Part shown: piece by piece, positions 26,164 through 34,716 of the stretch
Layout: every line of letters begins with the position of its first letter
How positions within the stretch are numbered: the first letter of the stretch is position 1
Assembly (NCBI RefSeq): GCF_001280515.1
Contig: NZ_LBIQ01000030.1
Span: 1,054,001 to 1,118,000 of the forward strand
Source of the DNA: Mangrovimonas sp. ST2L15
GTDB taxonomy: Bacteria; Bacteroidota; Bacteroidia; Flavobacteriales; Flavobacteriaceae
DNA: 64,000 bases
Direction: 5' to 3'
Notes under the pieces: model-generated
The model's input: the letters and a program-made list of their open reading frames with translations, nothing else
Told to the model about the DNA's origin: nothing
Databases searched by the model: none
Program-made: the position numbers and the translations under genes

Positions 26164-28896
26164 ATGGAACTAAAAAACAAAACCAAAACTCGAGTCTACA
26201 CCTTTGGTGACAAAAAAGCCGATGGAGATAGTTCGATGAAGAACTTGTTAGGTGGTAAAGGAGCCAACCTAGCAGAAATGAGTGCTATAGGAATTCCGGT
26301 TCCTCCAGGATTTACCATTACTACAGAAGTATGTACTGAATATAATCAATTAGGAAAAGAAGCTGTTATTAGTCTTCTCAAGAAAGATGTAGAAACCGCA
26401 GTGAACAACGTTGAAAAAACAATGGGAACCAAATTTGGAGACTCCAAAAACCCGTTGTTGCTCTCTGTTCGTTCAGGGGCACGTGTTTCTATGCCTGGGA
26501 TGATGGATACCGTTCTTAATCTTGGTTTGAATGATGACGTAGTGCAAGGACTGGCCAAAAAGACTAAGAATGATCGTTTTGCATGGGATTCTTACCGTCG
26601 TTTTGTTCAAATGTATGGTAGTGTGGTAATGGGAATGAAACCTATAAATAAGGATGATTTAGATCCTTTTGAAGAAATAATTGATAACCTTAAGGAGAAA
26701 CGTGAAATAGAGTTGGATACCGAATTCACCGTTCAAGATCTTAAGGATTTGGTGTTTGATTTCAAAAAAGCCATCTATCGCCGTTTAGGAAAAGAATTCC
26801 CTTCAGACCCATGGGATCAGTTATGGCTGGCGGTCATGGCCGTATTTGATAGCTGGAATGGAAAACGTGCTGTATATTACAGAAATATGCATGGATATCC
26901 AGCAGATTGGGGAACAGCTGTAAACGTTCAGGCCATGGTATTTGGAAATATGGGTGATAATTCGGGTACCGGAGTGTGTTTCACTAGAGATGCAGGTTCT
27001 GGAGAGAACCTATTCAATGGCGAATATTTATTGAACGCTCAAGGTGAAGATGTTGTTGCTGGTGTTCGTACGCCCCAACAAATTACCAAAATCGGATCTC
27101 AAAGATGGGCAGAACTTGCTCAAGTTACTGAGAAAATAAGAAAATCCAAATTTGCTTCATTAGAAGAGTTGATGCCTGAGATTTTTAATGAATTAAATGG
27201 TTATCAAGAAACGCTTGAAAAGCATTATCGAGATATGCAGGATATGGAGTTTACCATTCAAGAAGGTAAATTATGGATTCTACAAACTAGAAATGGAAAA
27301 CGTACTGGTGCAGCTATGGTAAAAATTGCTATAGACTTGCTTGAGCAAGGAGCAATTTCTGAGGAAGAAGCGCTTTTACGCATCGAACCAAATAAATTAG
27401 ATGAATTACTACATCCTGTTTTTGATCCTAAGGCACTTAAATCTGCCCATGTGATTACCCAAGGTCTTCCTGCTTCTCCAGGAGCCGCTACAGGTCAATT
27501 GGTGTTCTTTGCTGAAGATGCCAATAAATTTAAAAATAGCATTTTAGCTCGTGTAGAAACCTCTCCTGAAGATTTGGAAGGAATGAATTTATCTAAAGGT
27601 ATTTTAACTGCTAGAGGAGGAATGACTTCACATGCTGCTGTTGTAGCCAGAGGAATGGGTAAATGCTGTGTGGCTGGTGCTGGAGCGATTAAAATAAATT
27701 ATAAATCTAAAACCATGAGAGTGGAAGGAAAAGAGTATCATGAAGGAGACTGGATTTCACTCAATGGTTCTACAGGAAATATTATTGATGGCAAAGTAGC
27801 TACAGTTGAGCCCGAATTAACGGGTGAGTTTGCAAAAATCATGGAGTTGTCAGATAAGTATAGCAGCATGAAAGTGCGTGCCAATGCGGATACGCCACAA
27901 GATGCAAAAATTGCTAGAAGTTTTGGAGCTTCAGGTGTTGGATTAACCCGTACTGAGCATATGTTTTTTGAAGTAGATCGTATTAAAGCTATGCGTGAAA
28001 TGATTTTGGCAGATACCGTTAAGGGAAGAAAACAAGCCCTTGCCAAATTATTACCTATGCAACGTAGTGACTTTGAAGGATTGTTTGAAGCCATGGAAGG
28101 TCTGCCAGTAACTATTCGTTTATTGGATCCACCATTGCACGAATTCGTCCCTCACCAATTGGCAACGTTACGTGAGTTGGCAGAGGAGATGCATGTGTCT
28201 TTAGAATCTGTAAAATCTAAAGTAGCAGACTTGGAAGAATTTAACCCTATGTTGGGTCACCGTGGTTGCCGTTTAGGAAATACCTATCCAGAAATTACAG
28301 AAATGCAAACACGTGCCATTATTGAAGCAGCGTTGAATTTGAAACAACGAGGTATTGAGACAAAACCAGAAATCATGATTCCTTTGGTAGGTATTTATGA
28401 GGAGTTTGTGGCTCAGGAAACCATTGTTAGAGAAACTGCTGAAACCATTTTTGAGGAAAGAAAAGATCGCGTTGAATATTTCGTTGGAACCATGATGGAA
28501 GTTCCTCGCGCCACTTTGATGGCAGATCAAATAGCTAAAAGAGCAGACTTCTTCTCTTTCGGAACAAATGACTTAACCCAAATGACCTTTGGTTACTCAA
28601 GAGATGATTCTGGTAAGTTCTTACCTATTTACTTAGAAAAAGGTATCCTTAAGAACGATCCTTTTGAAGTGCTAGATCAAGCAGGTGTTGGGCAATTGGT
28701 TCAATTAGGTACAGGAAGAGGTAGAAGTGTCAATCCGATGCTAAAAGTAGGAATATGTGGAGAGCATGGTGGTGAACCTTCTTCAGTTGAGTTCTGCTAT
28801 AATACTGGATTAGATTATGTAAGCTGTTCACCTTATAGAGTTCCCATAGCAAGAGTGGCTGCTGCACAAGCAGCTATTAAAAGTGTCCTAAATTAA
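26164..28896 (+). CDS. ppdK: Pyruvate, phosphate dikinase
   Basis: 910 residues, a little above the 875-900 typical of PPDK. It interconverts pyruvate + ATP + phosphate with PEP + AMP + pyrophosphate in the cytoplasm, linking glycolysis and gluconeogenesis. Domain order: N-terminal ATP-grasp (GGKGANLAEM at about 29-38, VRSGARVSMPGMMDT), central phosphohistidine domain (GGMTSHAAVVARG with His490), and C-terminal PEP/pyruvate TIM barrel (GLTRTEHMFF, FGTNDLTQMTFGYSRDD, CGEHGGEPSS with catalytic Cys865). All key residues are present. Single gene between two terminators, under its own dyad-bearing promoter at 26086-26129. Confidence 0.97.
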   Translation: MELKNKTKTRVYTFGDKKADGDSSMKNLLGGKGANLAEMSAIGIPVPPGFTITTEVCTEYNQLGKEAVISLLKKDVETAVNNVEKTMGTKFGDSKNPLLLSVRSGARVSMPGMMDTVLNLGLNDDVVQGLAKKTKNDRFAWDSYRRFVQMYGSVVMGMKPINKDDLDPFEEIIDNLKEKREIELDTEFTVQDLKDLVFDFKKAIYRRLGKEFPSDPWDQLWLAVMAVFDSWNGKRAVYYRNMHGYPADWGTAVNVQAMVFGNMGDNSGTGVCFTRDAGSGENLFNGEYLLNAQGEDVVAGVRTPQQITKIGSQRWAELAQVTEKIRKSKFASLEELMPEIFNELNGYQETLEKHYRDMQDMEFTIQEGKLWILQTRNGKRTGAAMVKIAIDLLEQGAISEEEALLRIEPNKLDELLHPVFDPKALKSAHVITQGLPASPGAATGQLVFFAEDANKFKNSILARVETSPEDLEGMNLSKGILTARGGMTSHAAVVARGMGKCCVAGAGAIKINYKSKTMRVEGKEYHEGDWISLNGSTGNIIDGKVATVEPELTGEFAKIMELSDKYSSMKVRANADTPQDAKIARSFGASGVGLTRTEHMFFEVDRIKAMREMILADTVKGRKQALAKLLPMQRSDFEGLFEAMEGLPVTIRLLDPPLHEFVPHQLATLRELAEEMHVSLESVKSKVADLEEFNPMLGHRGCRLGNTYPEITEMQTRAIIEAALNLKQRGIETKPEIMIPLVGIYEEFVAQETIVRETAETIFEERKDRVEYFVGTMMEVPRATLMADQIAKRADFFSFGTNDLTQMTFGYSRDDSGKFLPIYLEKGILKNDPFEVLDQAGVGQLVQLGTGRGRSVNPMLKVGICGEHGGEPSSVEFCYNTGLDYVSCSPYRVPIARVAAAQAAIKSVLN

Positions 28897-28915
28897 AGGA
28901 AACTTGTTTGGTGAG

Positions 28916-28950
28916 AAAACCCGAAATCTAATAATTATTTCGGGTTTTTT
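28916..28950 (+). terminator. Terminator of ppdK
   Basis: AAAACCCGAAAT (28916-28927) pairs with ATTTCGGGTTTT, loop of nine bases, then T-run. Located 20 nt after the ppdK stop. Confidence 0.93.
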
Positions 28951-28964
28951 TATTGGTTTAAATG

Positions 28965-29008
28965 CTGATAATTGTCATAGAAGATTTTAACATTTGGAGG
29001 TAACTTTG
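28965..29008 (+). promoter_or_regulatory. fhs promoter with FNR-type dyad
   Basis: CTGAT-AATT-GTCAT (28965-28978, one conserved and one degenerate half-site) is followed after 22 nt by TAACTTTG (29001-29008), a perfect -7 box, 18 nt before the fhs ATG. Confidence 0.55.
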
Positions 29009-29026
29009 TAAATAATAAGGAATTAT

Positions 29027-30694
29027 ATGATATCAGATATTGAAATAGCCCAAAGTTGTGAGTTAAAGCCCATATCGGAAATTGCTGAAAAACTTAAAGT
29101 TCCAACAGATGAATTAGAGCTTTATGGAAAGTATAAAGCTAAACTTCCTCTTTCTTTAATCCAGGATGATGCCATTGAGAAAAGTCATTTGATTTTAGTG
29201 ACTGCTATTACTCCTACTCCAGCTGGAGAGGGTAAAACGACTGTTTCAATTGGTTTGGCTGAAGGTTTAAGTGAAATAGGAAAGCAAGCTGTGGTAGTAT
29301 TACGGGAACCATCGTTGGGTCCTGTTTTTGGAATTAAGGGCGGTGCTGCAGGCGGAGGTAATGCCCAAGTGGTTCCAATGGAAGATATCAATTTACATTT
29401 TACTGGAGATTTTAATGCGGTAGAAAAGGCAAATAACTTATTGGCTGCCTTAATCGATAATGAAATCCATTTTAATGGCAATGATCTAAACATAGATTCT
29501 AGAACCGTGACCTGGAAGCGGGTCATGGATATAAATGATCGGGCACTACGTCAGGTCATTACTGGGTTGGGAGGAAAAATAAATGGTGTTCCTCGCGAAA
29601 CAGGGTTTGATATTACTCCGGCATCAGAAGTGATGGCTATTTTATGTATGGCTAAGGATTTTGAAGATCTTAAGACAAGGTTGGGAAATATATTGGTTGG
29701 TTTTACACATGATCGACTACCGGTATTTGCTAGGGATTTGAAAGGGGAGGATGCCATGGCGATCTTATTGAAGGATGCTATGAAGCCCAATTTGGTTCAG
29801 ACTCTTAATGGGACTCCAGCTATTATCCATGGTGGTCCTTTTGCTAATATTGCTCAAGGAACAAATACCTTAGTGGCAACAAAAATGGGGTTGAGTCTTG
29901 CCAATTTTGTTGTAACCGAAGCTGGATTTGGAGCTGATTTGGGTGCTGAAAAGTTTTTGAATATTAAATCGGTTGCTGGAGGGCTAAAGCCTGAGATTGT
30001 AGTTGTGGTTGCCACCATTAGAGCCCTTAAGCATCATGGAGGGGTAGGAAAAGAGCAATATAATATTCCAGATGTTGATGCTGTAACTAAAGGGTTTTCA
30101 AATTTGCAGAAGCATTTGGAGAACATTCAAAAGTTTAATTTAATTCCCATAGTAGCAATCAATAAGTTTGAATCTGACAGTGATGAAGAAATTGCTCAAG
30201 TAATAGCCTTGTGTAACGAACTAAGGGTTCAAGCAGTGGTATCAAATAGCCATAGATTAGGAGGAAAAGGAAATATGGAGCTTGCACAAATGGTAATGGA
30301 TAGTCTTGATGAGCCAACAAATTTTAGGCCCTTATATGCTTCAACACAAAGTATTCAAGATAAAATAGATGTCGTTGCAAAGGAAATTTATGGAGCTAGC
30401 CGAATTGAATATGATAAAAGAGCTTTAAATAAATTGAAAACCATAAAGAACTTGAATATGGAACATTTGGCGGTATGTATTGCCAAAACCCAGATGTCAT
30501 TTTCTCAAGATCCTAAAAAAATAGGAAGACCCACCGACTTTACGATTGTAATTAGAGATATAGAAATTGCCTCAGGAGCAGGTTTTGTAATTCCCATAGT
30601 TGGAGACATGATGCGAATGCCAGGGCTTCCTAAACATCCTGCTTCAGAAAATATGCAGATTGATGCTTTTGGTAAAATTAAAGGGCTTTCATAA
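29027..30694 (+). CDS. fhs: Formate-tetrahydrofolate ligase
   Basis: 555 residues, the family length. It makes 10-formyltetrahydrofolate from formate, tetrahydrofolate and ATP, supplying one-carbon units in the cytoplasm. The ATP-binding P-loop is TPTPAGEGKTT at 62-72; further family stretches are REPSLGPVFGIKGGAAGGG, GPFANIAQG, TEAGFGADLGAEKF and a C-terminal GAGFVIPIVGDMMRMPGLP. Single gene with its own promoter (28965-29008) and terminator (30741). Confidence 0.97.
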   Translation: MISDIEIAQSCELKPISEIAEKLKVPTDELELYGKYKAKLPLSLIQDDAIEKSHLILVTAITPTPAGEGKTTVSIGLAEGLSEIGKQAVVVLREPSLGPVFGIKGGAAGGGNAQVVPMEDINLHFTGDFNAVEKANNLLAALIDNEIHFNGNDLNIDSRTVTWKRVMDINDRALRQVITGLGGKINGVPRETGFDITPASEVMAILCMAKDFEDLKTRLGNILVGFTHDRLPVFARDLKGEDAMAILLKDAMKPNLVQTLNGTPAIIHGGPFANIAQGTNTLVATKMGLSLANFVVTEAGFGADLGAEKFLNIKSVAGGLKPEIVVVVATIRALKHHGGVGKEQYNIPDVDAVTKGFSNLQKHLENIQKFNLIPIVAINKFESDSDEEIAQVIALCNELRVQAVVSNSHRLGGKGNMELAQMVMDSLDEPTNFRPLYASTQSIQDKIDVVAKEIYGASRIEYDKRALNKLKTIKNLNMEHLAVCIAKTQMSFSQDPKKIGRPTDFTIVIRDIEIASGAGFVIPIVGDMMRMPGLPKHPASENMQIDAFGKIKGLS

Positions 30695-30740
30695 ACTTCC
30701 CTAAGTTGATTAATAGCAAACAATTGGTCCTTTAATGAAT

Positions 30741-30766
30741 AAGCCCCACCTTTAATAGTGGGGCTT
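30741..30766. terminator. Bidirectional terminator between fhs and the minus-strand EF-G2 operon
   Basis: AAGCCCCAC (30741-30749), loop CTTTAATA, GTGGGGCTT (30758-30766), with T-rich sequence after it on both strands. Confidence 0.88.
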
Positions 30767-30790
30767 AACTTTTAATTCTGGAATAAATAG

Positions 30791-31174
30791 TTAATTAAGC
30801 CACTTTAAGAAATAATCCATCATTTCTTCTTTTAGCTCATAGTGTAGCTTTAAATAGGTTTTAATATCGTCGCGTAATGGTCGTTGTTCATAAAGCAACC
30901 TACCGTCTATCGCTTCGGTCATGTCTGCTATTTCCAAGTTGTGCATTTTTTGCTTGCACCGGTGAATTAATTTTGAAATAGCATCCTTTTCTAGGGCAAT
31001 GCGATTTTCAAACATCTCAAGAGGTTTAAAAACTTCAGAAGTATATTCTCGAGAAGCTATTTCCTCTAATTTGGTTTTAAACGTTTCCATCTCATTGAAA
31101 TGAAAACGTAGTTCTCTAATCCAGGTTTCTAGATTAAATTTTAGGTCACTTAAATAAGATATTTTGGTTTCCAT
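30791..31174 (-). CDS. Hypothetical helical protein downstream of EF-G2-like gene
   Basis: 127 residues, predicted nearly all alpha-helix with amphipathic, coiled-coil-like stretches (about 8-45 and 55-85) and a charged C-terminal helix ending in DYFLKWLN. No signal peptide or membrane segment, so cytoplasmic. It starts 22 nt after the EF-G2-like gene and must share its transcript. I do not recognise a family. Its conserved placement with EF-G2, if found in relatives, would suggest a partner; that is not tested here. Confidence 0.65.
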   Translation of the reverse strand: METKISYLSDLKFNLETWIRELRFHFNEMETFKTKLEEIASREYTSEVFKPLEMFENRIALEKDAISKLIHRCKQKMHNLEIADMTEAIDGRLLYEQRPLRDDIKTYLKLHYELKEEMMDYFLKWLN

Positions 31175-31196
31175 AAACTATCTGTTTTTATGTGTG

Positions 31197-33314
31197 TTAA
31201 TGTTCTACTAATTCTCCAGAGACCAATTCGCTTTGCACATAGGCGGGAACAGGCTCATAGGACCTAAATTTTGATGTAAAGGTTGCTTTTCCCTGTGTTA
31301 AGGAACGCAATTCTGTGGAGAAGCCAAATAATTCTGCTTCAGGCATGGAGCATTTTAAAGTTTGATATTTATGTGTGCTTTCAATACTTTGTATAACAGC
31401 TCTTCTGGCTTGTAGTTCAGTCATTACTCCACCAACATTATCTTCTGGAACTAGAACCGTAAGTGATAAAAGAGGCTCTAGTAATTTGGGTTTTGAGTTT
31501 AGGAAAGCTTCCTTAAAGGCATGGGCTCCTGCAATTTTAAATGAAATGTCATTGCTGTCTACCTGGTGCATTTTTCCATCGTAAACCATAACCCTAATAT
31601 CGCGAACCTTGGAGCCTGTTAACGGGCCATTTTCCATAACTTCCATAATACCTTTCTGAATGGAAGGTAAAAATCGAGCATCAATAACACCTCCTACGAT
31701 ACAGTTGTAGAAGATTAATTTTCCTCCCCAAGAAAGGGAGACTTCTTCTTTCCCTCTAATACTGACTCCTGTAGGTTCATCCATACCTTCTTCAAAAGGT
31801 TCGATTCTCAAATGAACCTCTCCAAACTGACCTGCACCTCCAGATTGTTTTTTGTGTCTGTAAACAGCTTTAGCACTGCCTTCAATGGTTTCCCGATAAT
31901 TAATTTTCGGTTTTTTGAATATGGCTTCAATATCGTGGTGATTTTGAAGCTCCCATTTAATGGTTGCTAAATGCAGTTCTCCTTGACAGGCTAGTATGTG
32001 TTGGTTTGTTTCAGGAGAATATCTCAAAACCATGGTAGGATCTTGACTATGTATTTTTTTAAGGGCCTCAAAAAGTTTTTCCTCATGGTTTTTATTTTCG
32101 GCTGCCACTGATTTGTAAATTCTAGGCTCTGGGAAATCAATGGGCGACAAGGTGATAATTTCGTCTCCGGTGTAAAGGGTGTCATTCACTTCTGCATCCT
32201 TATGCTTAATAGTGGCGCCAATATCACCAGTTGATAATTTATCTACCGCATGTCGTTTTTTGCCATCCATAATATACAATTGGTTGATAACTTCCATTTC
32301 GCCTGTTCTGGCATTGGTTAACTTATCTCCAACCTTAATCTCACCCGATTTTACTTTGAAATAACTGACTTTGCCAATATTCGGCAGGTAAAGTGTTTTG
32401 AAAACAAACAAAGTGGTTGGATCTTCTTTAATGGGTTTAATTTGATGGCCTTCTAAGCTTATTTCAGGAAGCATATCGGTAGCCGCTGGCGCTACATTGT
32501 CAATAAATCCCATTAATCTTCCAGACCCCATATCATTGATAGCAGACACACAAAATACTGGGAATAAATCGTGCTGAAGCATTCCAGCCTTTATCCCTTG
32601 ACGCATTTCGTCTTCGTTTAAGCTGCCTTTTTCAAAATAGAGTTCCATTAAGCTTTCATCGTTTTCAGCCGCTTTTTCGACCAATTCATTATGTAATTGG
32701 TTGGCTTTTTCGAACTCGCTATCTGGAATTGGGAGTTTTTCAGGTTTTCCTCCATTTGGCCCAAATTTGTAAAGACGCATTTTGAGAATATCAATAATAC
32801 CTTGGGCTCCATCAATTTTTATTGGATACTGTATTTTAACCGCTTTGTTTCCTACCAGTTCTTGAAGACTTATAAAAGCATCTTCAAAATGAACCGATGG
32901 ATGATCGATTTGATTCATCACAAACACAGTTGGCTTGTGGTATTGATCAATGTAATTCCATATGATTTCTGTCCCTATTTCAATGCCTTGTTTGGCATCA
33001 ATAATTGTTAATATGGTATCAGAAACACGAATGGATGAAATTATCTCGCCAATAAAATCATCCAATCCAGGAGTGTCAATGATATTGATCTTGTAGTTTC
33101 GCCACTCCGTATGTAATGGAGTGGCAAACACTGAGGCTCCACGCTCGTGTTCAATATCGTGAAAGTCTGATACTGTATTGTTGTTTTCTACAGTACCTCT
33201 TCTGTTAATTAGGCCGGCTTCAAAAAGCATGGTTTCAGCGAGGGTTGTTTTGCCGCTATGATGGGCTCCAACAAACACCACATTTTTGATGTGCTTATCG
33301 TCAAATACTTCCAT
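31197..33314 (-). CDS. EF-G2-like translation factor with degenerate GTPase motifs
   Basis: 705 residues with the five-domain EF-G layout: G domain about 8-275, domain II about 300-375 (VFKTLYLPNIGKVSYFKV), III about 390-470 (LACQGELHLATIKWEL), IV about 475-595 (GGAGQFGEVHLRIEP, SLSWGGKLIFYNCIVGG), V about 600-690 (EPLLSLTVLVPEDNVGGVMTELQARR). The P-loop is intact (GAHHSGKT, 16-23), but the switch II motif DTPGH is DTPGL (Leu84 for the catalytic His) and NKxD is NQID (134-137). Bacteroides EF-G2 is known to support translocation without GTP hydrolysis and to matter during carbon limitation; this protein looks like that type. It is not the housekeeping fusA, which keeps the His and sits with rpsL/rpsG. 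Confidence 0.85.
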   Translation of the reverse strand: MEVFDDKHIKNVVFVGAHHSGKTTLAETMLFEAGLINRRGTVENNNTVSDFHDIEHERGASVFATPLHTEWRNYKINIIDTPGLDDFIGEIISSIRVSDTILTIIDAKQGIEIGTEIIWNYIDQYHKPTVFVMNQIDHPSVHFEDAFISLQELVGNKAVKIQYPIKIDGAQGIIDILKMRLYKFGPNGGKPEKLPIPDSEFEKANQLHNELVEKAAENDESLMELYFEKGSLNEDEMRQGIKAGMLQHDLFPVFCVSAINDMGSGRLMGFIDNVAPAATDMLPEISLEGHQIKPIKEDPTTLFVFKTLYLPNIGKVSYFKVKSGEIKVGDKLTNARTGEMEVINQLYIMDGKKRHAVDKLSTGDIGATIKHKDAEVNDTLYTGDEIITLSPIDFPEPRIYKSVAAENKNHEEKLFEALKKIHSQDPTMVLRYSPETNQHILACQGELHLATIKWELQNHHDIEAIFKKPKINYRETIEGSAKAVYRHKKQSGGAGQFGEVHLRIEPFEEGMDEPTGVSIRGKEEVSLSWGGKLIFYNCIVGGVIDARFLPSIQKGIMEVMENGPLTGSKVRDIRVMVYDGKMHQVDSNDISFKIAGAHAFKEAFLNSKPKLLEPLLSLTVLVPEDNVGGVMTELQARRAVIQSIESTHKYQTLKCSMPEAELFGFSTELRSLTQGKATFTSKFRSYEPVPAYVQSELVSGELVEH

Positions 33315-33337
33315 ATTTTTGGTGTTTAAATGTTACT

Positions 33338-33382
33338 TAAAGATACACTAACAACTCAAGTTAAAATATGATATTTGTTAGT
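33338..33382 (-). promoter_or_regulatory. EF-G2 promoter region with inverted repeat
   Basis: On the minus strand TATCTTTA (33345-33338) fits the -7 box 24 nt before the gene. It is directly preceded by an inverted repeat, ACTAACAA (33347-33354) and TTGTTAGT (33375-33382), that spans the -33 zone. A further palindrome AGGTAT-TTT-ATACCT lies at 33386-33400. Confidence 0.4.
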
Positions 33383-33500
33383 TCTAGGTATTTTATACCT
33401 TAAGGATCAGTAGGTTTTGTTGGCCAAATATGAAGACTATATCTTAATGAAAGGGTATTAAAGATAAGCATAAAAACCGGTTTAAATGGTACATTTTCGC

Positions 33501-33508
33501 TATTTTCG
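33501..33508 (+). promoter_or_regulatory. -7 box of the thioredoxin-like lipoprotein gene
   Basis: TATTTTCG, a variant of TAnnTTTG also found before the PpiD gene (42601), lies 16 nt before the ATG pair at 33525/33528. It rules against the more upstream in-frame ATG at 33486, which would lie before the promoter. Confidence 0.45.
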
Positions 33509-33524
33509 AAGTCCAATTAATTGC

Positions 33525-34712
33525 ATGATGAGACAAAAATTTTATTGGATATTTTTATGGCTTATTTGTTTGGTATTTTCTTGTTCTCAAGAACCTGTAC
33601 TGGAAGGGGAAATAGAAAATGTGCAAAATAAGGACTATACCTTATATGTGTTGAAACCAAACAATTTGAAAGAATTATTTACGCCTTATTTGGGAGAGGT
33701 TTTTGGCTCTACCATTGTAGGAGTAGATGGACATTTTTCAATTGATCTGCTGCCGTTAAAACTTAATAATGAGTTGGTGGTATTGGTATTGCAGCCTTCC
33801 GATGAACCTGTTGGGAAGTTAGAATTGAATCAAGTTGATTCATCCAATTTTATGCCTATAACTTTGTCTTCAGATAAATCTATCTCCATTAAATCAAGTG
33901 TTACCTCGTTTCAAAAGGACTTTAGTATTCTTGATCCTTCAGCTACTAACAAGGATTTAATAGTGCTTGTGGGAATTAATCAGGAAAGTTATGCCACTTA
34001 TTTAAAGGGTGGAAAATGGGATTTGGAAGAAGGGTCCAATCTGTTGGAAAAGGAAGCGGCAATTTTACATTATCAAAAGGAATTAATGAATTTTGCCGAT
34101 TCTACTTCAAGCGTTGTTTCTGCTTTATCGGCTATTAGGTTGGTGAGTCCAAACCAGGATTATGAAAGAATTCCCGAGTTTTTGGTAAGACAATGTAATC
34201 GATGGGAAGGTGCTAGTTCCAATGATTCTCTATGGATAAGGGATTTATGTGAAATGGCAGAAGCTCATAATTTACCCGTATTGAAAGGAGATGTATTTCC
34301 AGATTCACAATGGCCAATGATTTCGGGTGATACCATATCAATCAAAAGTCATTTTGGTTCTAAACTAACCATCGTTGATCTATGGGCGTCTTGGTGTGCT
34401 CCATGCAGAAAAGAGAATAGAATGGTCTTACGTCCCTTGTATGAAACCTATAAGAAGCAGGGATTGGAAATTTTGGCATATGGTTTAGAAAGTGATAGGA
34501 AAGGTTGGGAAATAGCTATTGATAAAGATGGCGCCGAAAAATGGCTTCATGGCTCTCATTTGAAAGGGGACGATAATGCTTTCATGAAAGAGATTAGAGT
34601 TCAAACGATTCCAGCAAATTTTATATTAGACTCTCAAGGAGTGGTTTTAGAGAAAAATTTACATGGAGAGGAATTGTCTGGGTTTGTAAAAACCTATTTA
34701 GAGACAAAATAA
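33525..34712 (+). CDS. Thioredoxin-like (TlpA/ResA type) disulfide oxidoreductase, lipoprotein
   Basis: 395 residues. The start at 33525 (or the next ATG, 33528) gives a lipoprotein signal with lipobox LVFSC. Residues about 20-130 form a DUF4369-like beta-rich domain (LEGEIENVQNKDYTLYVL), a common partner of TlpA domains in Bacteroidota; the C-terminal thioredoxin fold begins near 265 and has the active-site pair in WASWCAPCRKE and the cis-Pro in VQTIPANFI. It probably reduces disulfides or matures cytochromes in the periplasm. It stops 4 nt before the end of the convergent MFS gene, with no terminator between. Confidence 0.88.
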   Translation: MMRQKFYWIFLWLICLVFSCSQEPVLEGEIENVQNKDYTLYVLKPNNLKELFTPYLGEVFGSTIVGVDGHFSIDLLPLKLNNELVVLVLQPSDEPVGKLELNQVDSSNFMPITLSSDKSISIKSSVTSFQKDFSILDPSATNKDLIVLVGINQESYATYLKGGKWDLEEGSNLLEKEAAILHYQKELMNFADSTSSVVSALSAIRLVSPNQDYERIPEFLVRQCNRWEGASSNDSLWIRDLCEMAEAHNLPVLKGDVFPDSQWPMISGDTISIKSHFGSKLTIVDLWASWCAPCRKENRMVLRPLYETYKKQGLEILAYGLESDRKGWEIAIDKDGAEKWLHGSHLKGDDNAFMKEIRVQTIPANFILDSQGVVLEKNLHGEELSGFVKTYLETK

Positions 34713-34716
34713 CACT

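Noticed and set aside
33486-33524. Longer start for the thioredoxin-like lipoprotein
   Set aside because: It precedes the -7 box at 33501 and puts a polar stretch before the signal peptide.
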